A stretch of 64,000 nucleotides of DNA from Gammaproteobacteria bacterium (GCA_021772915.1 JAJFLB010000060.1:81935-145934), one strand, 5' to 3'; positions 33,411 to 42,005 are shown, numbered from the stretch's first letter. The notes: generated by a model not told the origin, from the sequence alone. Made by a program: numbers and translations.

Positions 33411-34730
33411 TTATCTTGCTTTCTGATTCAAGACCATGCTGATCTGCCGGGTAACGCCAGCAGTCACCGCCTCTGCCGCCCGCTCAGCAGCAGGGCACTC
33501 ATCAAGTACTGAATTACTCACCGACTGCAAACTATCATTTACTCTGGCGGCCATCGAACTTACGCTGCGGCGAACAAACGCCTTTGTAAACCCGCACTCA
33601 ATCGCGAAATCTTCCCAATCCCCCCGGCTTATTTGGTCAATATGTAAAGCATTTCCGATTCGCAAACTCATATTTCGTGTGTGCGCAGCAGGTCCTGCGT
33701 TTTGTGCCCATGCTTCGCCTCTCGCTTCAAAATTAAGCCCAGAGGTACACAGACTGTCATAAAGAGGGGCTATCCGAATCGTACTTTCGTCCAAATATAG
33801 TAAGGCGTAATTTTTCAAATGAGCATCAGGATTGTGTAGCAGGACATTTAGGATGACCTGATTAAGTAAACGTAAACGCTCTAGCGCAGGTGATGCTACT
33901 AAACCCCTCTCACCAAGCTTGTCCAGAAGGTTAAAGCATGGGGCTAATAATCTCTCCTGGGGGCTTCCCATTTCATACTTCTGACCTGGCATCCGTCCCA
34001 GAGCAAGGCAAAAGTCTTCCTGGTGTAGTCGCCTGACTCCGCCGTCAGATCTCGGCCGATCAAATCGCCGAATCCGGTAGCAGTTTTCCCATACATCAGT
34101 TTTGGGGACCTCTTCTTCGCCCAGAATTGATCGGGCTAACCTCATGGTCAGAAGTTCTGTAAAGATAGTACTTGGAAGACATCCTGGTATCCGGGGTTTC
34201 AAGATGTGGCTGGTTGGAGCTCCATTTTCAGGCAGATGGGGCTCGTCACTATCGTCAAAAAACAGTGCGGTTTTGGCCTGTGCGCCGGCCAGGGACAACC
34301 GAATGAGTCGACCTGGAAATTGAAGCGGAAACTGGTGGGCATATTCCCGCCAGGAGCTAAAGTCCTTGAGACTCAGGGGAGAGTATCCTGGTTCGTTCTC
34401 GAATGGTGATTCATCCTCTGGCCAAAAAGACAAAGCACCCGCACTTTCTCTCCCAATAGCTGACAACAGGCCGAAATCATACTCTGCGTCCACATGTAAT
34501 AGGCGTTCCAGTCGCTTGCGCAGATCGTCTCCCTCCGGGAGAAAAGCTGCAACAAATGGTGCCACCTCGGCGTGCTGGTACGTGATATCTTCAATCGGAA
34601 GTCTGAGAGATACCGGTACTCGTCCTTTTTCCAGCCATGATTCAAGATACTGAAATTGCAATGCACCTCCCGGGTCTTCAGTTAATTGGCCGCAATGGGT
34701 ATTGTGGAAATAGACCTTAAGCGTACTCAT
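33411..34730 (-). CDS. hipA: HipA-family Ser/Thr kinase toxin
   Basis: The 439-residue protein is full-length HipA. It has the N-terminal subdomain (VSLRLPIED, FLPEGDDLRKRL), the phosphate-binding loop region SLAGAQAKTALF at 146-157, ILKPR for ATP binding, and the catalytic loop Asn300-Pro-Asp302-Ala-His304-Leu-Lys306-Asn307. Asp335 in APLYDSL matches the metal-binding DFG-like position. HipA kinases phosphorylate tRNA synthetases and cause growth arrest or persistence. The gene overlaps hipB by 4 bases. Confidence 0.95.
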   Translation of the reverse strand: MSTLKVYFHNTHCGQLTEDPGGALQFQYLESWLEKGRVPVSLRLPIEDITYQHAEVAPFVAAFLPEGDDLRKRLERLLHVDAEYDFGLLSAIGRESAGALSFWPEDESPFENEPGYSPLSLKDFSSWREYAHQFPLQFPGRLIRLSLAGAQAKTALFFDDSDEPHLPENGAPTSHILKPRIPGCLPSTIFTELLTMRLARSILGEEEVPKTDVWENCYRIRRFDRPRSDGGVRRLHQEDFCLALGRMPGQKYEMGSPQERLLAPCFNLLDKLGERGLVASPALERLRLLNQVILNVLLHNPDAHLKNYALLYLDESTIRIAPLYDSLCTSGLNFEARGEAWAQNAGPAAHTRNMSLRIGNALHIDQISRGDWEDFAIECGFTKAFVRRSVSSMAARVNDSLQSVSNSVLDECPAAERAAEAVTAGVTRQISMVLNQKAR

Positions 34731-34960
34731 TTATCACTATTCGCTATTTGGATTTGACCCTCAAGAAATAGGTGCAGGCCCAGTCTCTTGATAACCTGGA
34801 TTGCTTTTCCCAATGCGGCGGACTCTTTGCCTCGTTCCAACTCCGACAAAAAGCGCTCTCCCACACCGCACAACCCAGCAGCGTCCCGTTGAGTCAGTCC
34901 CATGAGTTTGCGATGCTGCCGAATGGCCCTGCCCAGCGCCATGGCATTTGTAGCTTCCAT
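34727..34960 (-). CDS. hipB: HipB-family antitoxin/repressor
   Basis: The 77-residue XRE protein has LGRAIRQHRKLMGLTQRDAA and VGERFLSELERGKESAALGKAIQVIKRLGL, then a beta-strand tail (HLFLEGQIQ) that normally forms the dimer lid of HipB. It represses its operon and inhibits HipA. Three identical-core palindromes lie upstream, and the stop overlaps the hipA start. Confidence 0.94.
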   Translation of the reverse strand: MEATNAMALGRAIRQHRKLMGLTQRDAAGLCGVGERFLSELERGKESAALGKAIQVIKRLGLHLFLEGQIQIANSDK

Positions 34961-34977
34961 GATGTCACCTCTATTTT

Positions 34978-35091
34978 CTTACCGTTCGGTAAGATTATAG
35001 ATAATTTAAGGTAATTTCAAGTTAATCTTACCGCTCGGTAAGAATTCACCCAAATCCAGTGGAAAAATTCAAATTCTTACCGTCCGGTAAA
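34978..35091 (-). promoter_or_regulatory. Three HipB operators, 49 bp apart
   Basis: CTTACCGTTCGGTAAG (34978-34993), CTTACCGCTCGGTAAG (35027-35042) and CTTACCGTCCGGTAAA (35076-35091) share the core TTACCGnnCGGTAA. Their centres are 49 bp apart in both intervals, and the first lies 17 bases before the hipB start. Confidence 0.88.
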
Positions 35092-35164
35092 AAAACAATT
35101 GATTGGTGTTTCCGGCAGACCTCATGTTTTAGTAATTAGTCAAAAAAGTTGTGGGGTCAAGGTC

Positions 35165-35210
35165 TAAAAGGGGGCGGATCAAATTAAACTAGGATCCGAC
35201 CTTTTTTTTA
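35165..35210. repeat. Palindrome-family copy
   Basis: TAAAAGGGGGCGGATCAAATT and CTAGGATCCGACCTTTTTTT arms end 5 bases before the stop of the enolase-superfamily gene on the minus strand, so it could terminate that gene. Confidence 0.8.
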
Positions 35211-35214
35211 ATTA

Positions 35215-36363
35215 TTACAACTTACCGGTATCAATCACCAAACACGCATCCCGTTCAATCTGCCCCCAATTCAAATCAACCCCAAGCCCCGCTCCTCTGG
35301 GCGCACTCACCCAACCATCTTTTTGAATCCGTATCGGATTGGCACAACCATATTCAAAGTGCTCATATGGCACCGGATGTTCAAAATAACTGCAACCCTC
35401 AACACCCAACATCACATGCAAATTGGCGGCCTGGCTTAAAGGATAACCATAACTTTGCAGTTCGGTCTTAAGCCCGTGGGAATTAGCCAGTTCCATGGCT
35501 CTAACGGCAGCCGATATACCGCCCACATTACAGGGATCACAGCGTAGTCTTGACCATGCGCCACGTTCGATGGCAGCGGTCATAGCGGGTAAACTGACCA
35601 CGGTATTACCCGCACACAGGATATCCACATCCACGGCACGTCGCAGTGCTGTGTAAGCGTCAATATCCGTGTCATCAAGCGGTGCCTCCAACCAGTCACA
35701 GGGCATCTTCGACAGCACACGGCCCAATACGACTGCACGCTCATAGTCATAGGTTTGTTCCAGATCCACCATCAAGCGTAAATCGGTATCTGCGATGGCA
35801 TTGGCAACCGCAGACACCATCTCCAGATCAAAATCGGGATCACATTGGGTATGAAACTTGACTGCCGGATAACCCAACTGCTGAATCAGGCGTACGTAAT
35901 CCAGGTATTCATCCACGGTTTCAAAAACCGGGCTGCTGGCATAAGCGGGAATACGTTCTCGTGCACCACCCAAAAGTTGATACAGCGGTTGGCCCGCGTT
36001 ACGGGCGATGGCATCCCATAGTGCAATTTCAAGCAGGGATTCAGGATCCGGATCTGTTGCTGTGCGTGCCTCCAATAATGATGCAGTTATTGCTTCGCGT
36101 TGGGCTAAATTTTTGCCGATTAACCCAGCTATAAGTGGCCGAAAAGTCTCGGTAAAACTTTCAGGGTTAGCATATTGATCCTGTGCTTCAAAACGATCGC
36201 GAAAAAGATCCCCAGAAGCACCTTCAATACCACCGGCTGTGGTGAGGCGAACAATGATGTGGTAAACCGTAGACGGATTGTTGATGCCCGTCCATCGGTA
36301 TGGGGGGGTTACCTTGGGGGTGACCAGGTAAACGCGTAAGCGGGTGATATCGAGATTGTTCAT
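35215..36363 (-). CDS. Enolase-superfamily (mandelate racemase-type) enzyme
   Basis: The 382-residue protein has the capping domain (RWTGINNPSTVYHIIVRL) and a barrel with the usual metal ligands: Asp in LMVDLEQT, Glu in DWLEAPLDD, and a third acidic position replaced or shifted near DILCAGNTVVSL. The strand-2 region reads AVKFHTQ. Family members abstract an alpha-proton from carboxylate sugars or related acids as dehydratases, epimerases or cycloisomerases. The CAGN sequence, where Glu/Asp is usual, is unusual and leaves catalytic competence open. It is encoded beside, but separated by a palindrome from, an amine oxidase. Confidence 0.8.
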   Translation of the reverse strand: MNNLDITRLRVYLVTPKVTPPYRWTGINNPSTVYHIIVRLTTAGGIEGASGDLFRDRFEAQDQYANPESFTETFRPLIAGLIGKNLAQREAITASLLEARTATDPDPESLLEIALWDAIARNAGQPLYQLLGGARERIPAYASSPVFETVDEYLDYVRLIQQLGYPAVKFHTQCDPDFDLEMVSAVANAIADTDLRLMVDLEQTYDYERAVVLGRVLSKMPCDWLEAPLDDTDIDAYTALRRAVDVDILCAGNTVVSLPAMTAAIERGAWSRLRCDPCNVGGISAAVRAMELANSHGLKTELQSYGYPLSQAANLHVMLGVEGCSYFEHPVPYEHFEYGCANPIRIQKDGWVSAPRGAGLGVDLNWGQIERDACLVIDTGKL

Positions 36364-36373
36364 ATTGACGAGA

Positions 36374-36436
36374 GAAAAAGGGGTCGGATCGAATTAATCA
36401 ATCATACAAGCTAATCAATTGGATCCGACCCCTTTA
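36374..36436. repeat. Full palindrome-family copy supplying a stop codon
   Basis: AAAAAGGGGTCGGATCGAATT and CAATTGGATCCGACCCC arms flank a long loop. The right arm, read on the minus strand, encodes the last residues KGVGSN and the TGA of the flavin amine oxidase. Confidence 0.88.
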
Positions 36437-37692
36437 TTTACCTCCGTTGCGACCTCACGCGCAGCACGAACACCTGACCAGTAAGCCCCACTGCAAGTCC
36501 CATTGGCACGCGCCGTTGCCTCGCCGGCAAAAAACAACTTGTTATCAATGGCCAGTGGTAAGGCTTCACGTTGGTGATATTGACCGGGTAGAGCACAGGC
36601 ATAGGAGCCCAGTGTCCAGGGGTCTGTGACCCAGGCGGTCACGATGGAACGACCGACCGCCTGGCGGATATCATTGCCAAAGATATCTGCAATGCGATCC
36701 ACGGCAAACTCATGGCAGGCTTGCTGGCCCTGCTTCTCCATCCAGATACTGAAACGCCCACCCATAAAGACTGATACGACGTTGGTGGACATGAGGTTTA
36801 CATCGATATACGCCCCCTGTGCTGCATCGGACCAGGCCTGATAATAGCCACTGGCCTTGGGGTCAAAAACATCCTTGGTAAAATGCACCCCGATTTTATT
36901 TTCGGCACCCATGGGCAGGCCTTGAATGGCTTCCAGTTTCCAGTTGGGTAGGCGTGGCTTGAAGTGAATATGCTGTGAGGCCAGTATTCCATTGGATACG
37001 GTGGTAATGAGACAACGCGCCCGTATTGAGCCTTTGTTGGTTTTGACCAGGACATCTTTTCCCGACCAGTCAACAGTTTCCACCCGGGTATTTAGTGAGA
37101 CCTGTACGTCGCTGCCCCACTGTGCGACCAATCTTCCATAGCCGCGCAGGGTGATGAAATCTCGGTACTCTTCAACCTTGTAAAAAAAATCAGCGGCTGA
37201 TGCCTCATCCAGATCTTTGGGTGCGGTGACGGCCATCATGTCCATGTACGGTATTGCGTAGGGGCTTTCGAGATCAATGAGTTCACTAATAGCGCAGTCA
37301 TCACCACCAGTAGCTGAGCTGTGTATCGCGTCTTCACAGTCTGTGTAAAACGCCAGGCGTGCTTTCTCCTCCTTATCATCCAGCGGCCTGCCGCTATAAA
37401 TGTAATGGGCATCGTATTTGTACTCCTCGATAAGCTCACCCTGGTTTTTTGCAAATTCTATAAAGGGGTTACTTTCGTCAATATGGTTTTTAACATCGGA
37501 CCCCTCGACCAGGTAAGCACAACCCAGATCAAACCAGACATCCGGGGCAATTTCTTCACTGTAAGCACGACCACCAATACGATGGGAGGCTTCTACCACG
37601 ATAAATGAAATACCCAGGTTGGTGAGTTCTTTGGCGGCTGCTAAACCCGCGGCACCAGCACCGATAATAATGACATCTGTTTGCGCAGGCAT
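36415..37692 (-). CDS. FAD-dependent amine oxidase (MAO/PAO-type)
   Basis: The 425-residue flavoprotein starts MPAQTD at 37692. It has the Rossmann motif VIIIGAGAAGLAAAKEL at its N-terminus, EASHRIGGRAY after the second strand, and the C-terminal FAD motif LFFAGEATARANGTCSGAYWSGVRAA. These mark a monoamine/polyamine oxidase family enzyme that oxidises amines to imines with hydrogen peroxide release. The substrate is unknown. The last six residues (KGVGSN) are encoded by a dispersed palindrome, so the original C-terminus was lost. No export signal is seen. Confidence 0.88.
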   Translation of the reverse strand: MPAQTDVIIIGAGAAGLAAAKELTNLGISFIVVEASHRIGGRAYSEEIAPDVWFDLGCAYLVEGSDVKNHIDESNPFIEFAKNQGELIEEYKYDAHYIYSGRPLDDKEEKARLAFYTDCEDAIHSSATGGDDCAISELIDLESPYAIPYMDMMAVTAPKDLDEASAADFFYKVEEYRDFITLRGYGRLVAQWGSDVQVSLNTRVETVDWSGKDVLVKTNKGSIRARCLITTVSNGILASQHIHFKPRLPNWKLEAIQGLPMGAENKIGVHFTKDVFDPKASGYYQAWSDAAQGAYIDVNLMSTNVVSVFMGGRFSIWMEKQGQQACHEFAVDRIADIFGNDIRQAVGRSIVTAWVTDPWTLGSYACALPGQYHQREALPLAIDNKLFFAGEATARANGTCSGAYWSGVRAAREVATEVNKGVGSN

Positions 37693-37726
37693 AACGCCTA
37701 CCTTAACAAAAAGGGATCGCAAACTG

Positions 37727-37804
37727 GGGGGTCAGAGTCAAGTGCCAGAGTGATCTGACGGCAAAAAGGGGGTTGGATCCTGTTTAACTGGATCCGACCC
37801 CTTA
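37727..37804. repeat. Second box followed by full palindrome
   Basis: GGGGTCAGAGTCAAGTGCCA with following GAG (37727-37750) is the reverse complement of the box at 14257-14279. The palindrome AAAAAGGGGGTTGGATCC and ACTGGATCCGACCCC follows at 37762-37804. Confidence 0.85.
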
Positions 37805-37918
37805 ATCATTGAGACTGAAATTCCCCACAAATATCCAGATAAACTTCCACTAGTGAAGACTCGTGATCCCGTACATATTGGGTGAATGATCGACACTATT
37901 CAATATTCCTGAATCGTC

Positions 37919-37946
37919 TTGACAAAAGTATCAATAGTGATACTAT
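37919..37946 (+). promoter_or_regulatory. Promoter and operator of the second HicAB
   Basis: TTGACA (37919-37924) and TACTAT (37941-37946) are 16 bases apart. AGTATCA and TGATACT (37927-37933, 37938-37944) form a perfect inverted repeat with the spacer ATAG between the boxes. The ATG at 37952 would be at or next to the transcript start. Confidence 0.75.
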
Positions 37947-37951
37947 TTTAG

Positions 37952-38206
37952 ATGACCAGGCTAACCACAATCCTTGCCAAAATGAACGAAAACCCGTCGG
38001 GAGTTCGTTTCACTGAACTGAGGAAAATATGTGAACATTTTTTTGGGAGACCACGTCAAAGTGGTAGTAGTCACTGCATTTTCAGGACTCCCTGGCCAGG
38101 AAACCCTCGGGTGAATATTCAAAACAACAAGGGCAAAGCCAAACCGTATCAGGTCAGGCAAGTGCTACACGCTATTGACAAATTGAACATGAACAATGAC
38201 CTCTGA
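37952..38206 (+). CDS. hicA: HicA-like toxin
   Basis: The 84-residue protein is a longer HicA variant: an N-terminal helix pair (TTILAKMNENPSGVRFTELR), the catalytic HicA-type GSSHCIFRTPW with His, and a terminal YQVRQVLHAIDKL. It overlaps the following HicB by 11 bases. The promoter places the transcription start at or near the ATG, so translation may be leaderless. Confidence 0.85.
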   Translation: MTRLTTILAKMNENPSGVRFTELRKICEHFFGRPRQSGSSHCIFRTPWPGNPRVNIQNNKGKAKPYQVRQVLHAIDKLNMNNDL

Positions 38207-38525
38207 AACTGACAAATTTACCTATCGCGTTACCTGGTCGCAGGAAGACGGTGAGTTTATTGGCTTATGCGCCGAGTTTCCTGGTCTTAGTTGGCTGGCC
38301 ACCAGTCCAGAGGGAGCTTTGCAGGGTATTCGTTCAGTGGTTAACACCAGTGTTCAGGATATGGGTAAGAATGGAGAAGATATTCCCAAGCCTATTGCCA
38401 CTCGACAATACAGTGGGAAATTCATGGTCCGAATCCCCCCCGAGGTGCATCGTCATTTGGCGACACAAGCTGCGGAGTCTGGTGTGAGTCTGAACCGCAT
38501 CGCCAGCGCAAAACTCGCTCGCTGA
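38196..38525 (+). CDS. hicB: HicB antitoxin with RHH-type C-terminus
   Basis: The 109-residue protein has the HicB fold (FTYRVTWSQEDGEFIGLCAE, FPGLSWLATSPEGALQGI) and a C-terminal ribbon-helix-helix (YSGKFMVRIPPEVHRHLATQ, then ESGVSLNRIASAKLA) that binds DNA. It is the long HicB form and therefore can repress its own promoter, where a perfect 7+7 palindrome overlaps the -10 box. Confidence 0.9.
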   Translation: MTSETDKFTYRVTWSQEDGEFIGLCAEFPGLSWLATSPEGALQGIRSVVNTSVQDMGKNGEDIPKPIATRQYSGKFMVRIPPEVHRHLATQAAESGVSLNRIASAKLAR

Positions 38526-38532
38526 CAACAAG

Positions 38533-38570
38533 CAAAAAAGGGGTCGAATCCCATTTTGGCCCCTTTTTGC
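38533..38570. repeat. Shortened palindrome-family copy
   Basis: AAAAAAGGGGTCGAATCCCA joined to TTTTGGCCCCTTTTT leaves a GGGG/CCCC hairpin with T-run between convergent genes, suited to bidirectional termination. Confidence 0.75.
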
Positions 38571-38576
38571 CAGCAA

Positions 38577-39311
38577 CTAACGGTTCAGGAACGGATCGAT
38601 AAAGTCTTCAACCTTATCCCAGGCGGCCTCGATGTCAGCGGCAGACCGTCCCGGTACCAACATCGAACTGCCATGGACACCGTCCTCGATGACATTAAAG
38701 ACCACGCCGGCGGCACGCAATTCGAGTGCCTGCGCTTTTGCGTTGGGACTATCCATCTCCCGGGACGGCCTGAATGCCGCTGCCGGAACCTTGATGCGGT
38801 CTGCCATTCCGTTAGGACTGCAATCAACCATGGGTCCGCCGGCAGCGGGGGAAAAGGCAAGTACGGCATCGACCTTATCACCGTGCAGTGCCCCCAGCCG
38901 TAATACCAGTCCAGCCGAGTAACTGCTGCCCCAGGCCAGTAGCGCGCCGTTACTGCGCGCCCTGGCAGCATTGATTGAGGCCAGCAAATCCGGCCAGGCT
39001 TCACAATAGCTGAAATCCTTCCGCTCAAGGGCATCCACCGTGCGATTACGCGGGCCAAACAGTGTACCGCCGGAGCGCTGGTCCACGGCCAGCACGTTAA
39101 ACCCCATGTTATTCAAGCGTTCGGTAATGTAAGGGTACTCCCCGCGGGCACTGCCACGTGCCTGGTGGAACAAGATGATGGTGCCGGCCTGCTCCGAAGC
39201 CCCGGTGTGCCAGTCTGCGTAAAGCGTAACGCCGTCATCGGTGCGAAAAGTGATTTCTTCTGCATTGGCCGCACCGCAGAGAATGAGCAAAACTAACGGG
39301 ACAATTCTCAT
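38577..39311 (-). CDS. Secreted alpha/beta hydrolase (dienelactone hydrolase-like)
   Basis: A signal peptide (MRIVPLVLLILCGAANA) precedes an alpha/beta-hydrolase domain: an ILFHQARGSARGEYPYI oxyanion-hole region, LAVDQRSGG, the nucleophile elbow WGSSYSAG, an acidic residue region near VPAAAFRPSREMDSPN, and the histidine in EDGVHGSSML. At 244 residues it is a compact, periplasmic esterase or dienelactone hydrolase-like enzyme. The substrate is unknown. It diverges from the Tat-exported oxidoreductase downstream on the plus strand. Confidence 0.82.
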   Translation of the reverse strand: MRIVPLVLLILCGAANAEEITFRTDDGVTLYADWHTGASEQAGTIILFHQARGSARGEYPYITERLNNMGFNVLAVDQRSGGTLFGPRNRTVDALERKDFSYCEAWPDLLASINAARARSNGALLAWGSSYSAGLVLRLGALHGDKVDAVLAFSPAAGGPMVDCSPNGMADRIKVPAAAFRPSREMDSPNAKAQALELRAAGVVFNVIEDGVHGSSMLVPGRSAADIEAAWDKVEDFIDPFLNR

Positions 39312-39487
39312 GACAACTCCTAAACACGTTCATCGGGAGTTTAACTCAAGGCTGATGCTCACGTGCCGAAATGCGCTGGAGTGGTTACACATTGCGGCAA
39401 GTGGTCGGCGTGTTGGGTTGGATCCGTGCCCTTTGTTGAACGCCTTTTTGTGTTCAAATACAAGCCTGGTAGGTAGTGGAAAAGCTG

Positions 39488-41326
39488 ATGAGCAAAATAA
39501 CAAGAAGAGACTTTATCAACGGAACGTTAATGGCTGCAGGAAGCTCAGTGCTTCCGTTTACAGCGCTTGGCCAGGACATCCTGGCCGCACTGGAGCCATC
39601 ATACTATCCACCAGCACGTACCGGACTCAGGGGAAGCCACCCGGGATCAAACGATCACGCCCATGCCCGGGCATGGGCCCAGCGTTCAGACTGGGGACCA
39701 ACCACCGACTTGAAAGAAGGGTACGACCTGGTTGTTGTTGGTGGTGGGCTTAGCGGACTGGCGGCTGCGTATTTCTACCAGCAAAAGCACGGCAGAGACA
39801 AGAAGGTGCTCATACTGGACAACCACGACGATTTTGGGGGTCATGCTAAACGGAATGAACATACGGTTAATGGCAAAACGCTAATAGCCTATGGCGGGTC
39901 ACAAACCTTGGTGGAACCAGGAAATGCAGGTGAAGCCGTACTTGCTCTGCTAAAAGATATAGGCGTGGATGCAAAACGATTTGATACCGCCTATGACCTT
40001 GATTTCTACAAAAGGAACAACCTGGGGGCCGTTACTTACTTTAACAAAGAAGTATTTGGCGAAGACAAGGTGGTCAAGCATCCATATTGTAATTATCCGA
40101 ATTACGTGGAAGGTCTCCAGGGTACAAAGCTTGCCGACGAAGAGGCTGCACAACAGGCTCCATTAAGCGAGCCGGGCAAAGAACAATTACTGCGGGTATT
40201 GAAGGGCGGCTTGCACGCGCTAAAGGTGCCCGAAGAGGAATTGAATAGCTACATCAGGTCTCATTCCTACTTTGATTACCTGAAAAGCACTCTGGGTGTT
40301 GATGATCCCGGGGTATTGAGAATGGCCAGACATTCGGCCCTGGACTGGGCCAGCACGGGAGCAGACCTGATGACCATTGGGTCGGCCAAGCGCGCTGGAG
40401 CAATGGGTTTTGCACCTAAAGCGGTTTACGACAAGGACAACCCATACATTCATCATTTCCCCGATGGCAATGCCGGCATCGCGCGTGCATTGGTGAAAAA
40501 GATGATTCCAGATGTAGGCAAGGGGAACAACGCCGAAGAGCTTGTGCTGTCAAAATTCAACTATTCTGCGCTGGACAAATCCAGCAATGCTGTTCGCATC
40601 AGACTAAACAGCACGGCCGTAAATGTGCACCATCGTGGCGATCCTGAAAGTTCGGGTGAGGTTTTCGTAAGTTATATCAGTGGCAACAAGTCGTACCAGG
40701 TAAAAGGCAAAGGCGTGGTGATGGCCTGTTACAACATGACTATTCCGCATATCGTTTCCGATCTCCCACAACAACAGGCAGCAGCGTTGAGACTACAGGC
40801 GAAGAGCCCTTTGCAATACACCAGCGTGGGTTTAAAAAACTGGAGATCAATCAAAGAGATAGGGATGGGTGTGGCCATGTCACCAGGAAACATGCACCAG
40901 GCGGTTCTGATGGACTTTCCGGTGAGTATGGGTGGCTATGAGTATACCAGGACCCCCGACGATCCCTGTGTGATTCAGATGATAGCTTGTCCGTATGGGG
41001 AAACCGTTGGTGCACCCAAACTTGAGCAATTTCGTGAAGCACGCTACAGAATGTTGGCCTTGCAATTCAATGACTATGAAGAGGAAATCAGGGCTCATCT
41101 GGGCGGTATGCTACCGAAAGGGACATTCGACTTTGACCGGGATGTCGGGAGCATTTCCGTCAATCGATGGGCCCACGGTTACGCCAATGGCGGCCCGGGA
41201 GACTCCACAAAAATAGGTCGACAACCCTTTGGCCGAATCACCATTGCCAATTCCGATTCCGCCCCTGGTGCCGATGCGAAAACTGCAATGAGGATGGCCG
41301 CAAGGGCCGTGGATGAATTGGGATAG
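39488..41326 (+). CDS. Tat-exported FAD oxidoreductase, spermidine dehydrogenase-like
   Basis: The 612-residue protein has a twin-arginine signal (MSKITRRDFINGTLMAAGSS), then a Rossmann FAD motif DLVVVGGGLSGLAAAYFY and a second motif KVLILDNHDDFGGHAKRNE. These and the middle region (YGGSQTLVEPG, SALDWASTGADL, YHRG-like strands) match the SpdH-type NAD(P)-binding family, periplasmic dehydrogenases that oxidise spermidine and relatives. The ATG 39488 was chosen because the Tat motif begins there. No electron acceptor gene is adjacent. Confidence 0.82.
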   Translation: MSKITRRDFINGTLMAAGSSVLPFTALGQDILAALEPSYYPPARTGLRGSHPGSNDHAHARAWAQRSDWGPTTDLKEGYDLVVVGGGLSGLAAAYFYQQKHGRDKKVLILDNHDDFGGHAKRNEHTVNGKTLIAYGGSQTLVEPGNAGEAVLALLKDIGVDAKRFDTAYDLDFYKRNNLGAVTYFNKEVFGEDKVVKHPYCNYPNYVEGLQGTKLADEEAAQQAPLSEPGKEQLLRVLKGGLHALKVPEEELNSYIRSHSYFDYLKSTLGVDDPGVLRMARHSALDWASTGADLMTIGSAKRAGAMGFAPKAVYDKDNPYIHHFPDGNAGIARALVKKMIPDVGKGNNAEELVLSKFNYSALDKSSNAVRIRLNSTAVNVHHRGDPESSGEVFVSYISGNKSYQVKGKGVVMACYNMTIPHIVSDLPQQQAAALRLQAKSPLQYTSVGLKNWRSIKEIGMGVAMSPGNMHQAVLMDFPVSMGGYEYTRTPDDPCVIQMIACPYGETVGAPKLEQFREARYRMLALQFNDYEEEIRAHLGGMLPKGTFDFDRDVGSISVNRWAHGYANGGPGDSTKIGRQPFGRITIANSDSAPGADAKTAMRMAARAVDELG

Positions 41327-41343
41327 ATTAATTGACCCCATTT

Positions 41344-41931
41344 TTACGCCCGCTTAAAAAAACAGTCACCCAGCCCGGTAATGGCTGCGGTCACGGCGTG
41401 TGGCAGTAACCTTGCGCCCATGAAATCGCGCTGTGTGCCCAACATGACCAGCAAGGTTATTCTGGCGGCAACGACATCTCTTTTGGGTGGCACGGCAATG
41501 GTATTCCAACGCTCAATCAGCGCGTCGAGAAAATCCTGGTCGTCTTTTTGGTGCCTGGGCAGGTAATCCGGTGGCAGCCGGCGCACTACTGTTTGAAATT
41601 CCACCTCTCTGCCCATCAGCATCATCAGAGGATCGGCACAAAAATCATCGAACAGATTTCGTAATAGTTGTTCAAACATCCTGCGGCTTGATGCGCGGCC
41701 CTTGAGTAATGGTGCACGAATGCGGTTCTGAGATTCTTCCAGTAGTTCCATGAACAGCAGCTCTTTCGAGTCATAGAACTTGTAGAACGACCCTTTAGCT
41801 ATCCCGGCCGCGCTGGTCAACTGATCCAGGCTGGTTCTTACCACGCCGGTTGTCGCAAAAAGACGTCTGCCCGATTCGCGCAGGTGATGGCGTATGTTGG
41901 TCCGTTCATTCTCATTGAATGCTCTTGGCAT
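41344..41931 (-). CDS. TetR-family regulator
   Basis: The 195-residue protein has a TetR helix-turn-helix (RLFATTGVVRTSLDQLTSAAGIAKGSFYKFYDSKELLF, about residues 23-60) and a variable ligand-binding domain. It diverges from a cluster of small membrane proteins and a MAPEG enzyme, with a 7-bp inverted repeat in the 74-base gap, so it probably represses itself and that cluster in response to a hydrophobic ligand. Confidence 0.9.
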   Translation of the reverse strand: MPRAFNENERTNIRHHLRESGRRLFATTGVVRTSLDQLTSAAGIAKGSFYKFYDSKELLFMELLEESQNRIRAPLLKGRASSRRMFEQLLRNLFDDFCADPLMMLMGREVEFQTVVRRLPPDYLPRHQKDDQDFLDALIERWNTIAVPPKRDVVAARITLLVMLGTQRDFMGARLLPHAVTAAITGLGDCFFKRA

Positions 41932-41951
41932 GACATCCTCCTGTGACTATT

Positions 41952-41975
41952 TGACTAATACCATGTTTTTAGTCA
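41952..41975. promoter_or_regulatory. Inverted-repeat operator in the tetR gap
   Basis: TGACTAA (41952-41958) and TTAGTCA (41969-41975) form a perfect 7-bp inverted repeat with a 10-base spacer in the gap between the TetR gene and the divergent membrane protein gene. A further GTGACTA half-site lies just left. Confidence 0.55.
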
Positions 41976-42005
41976 TAGTACAATTCCATCGACCGGAGCT
42001 GTACC

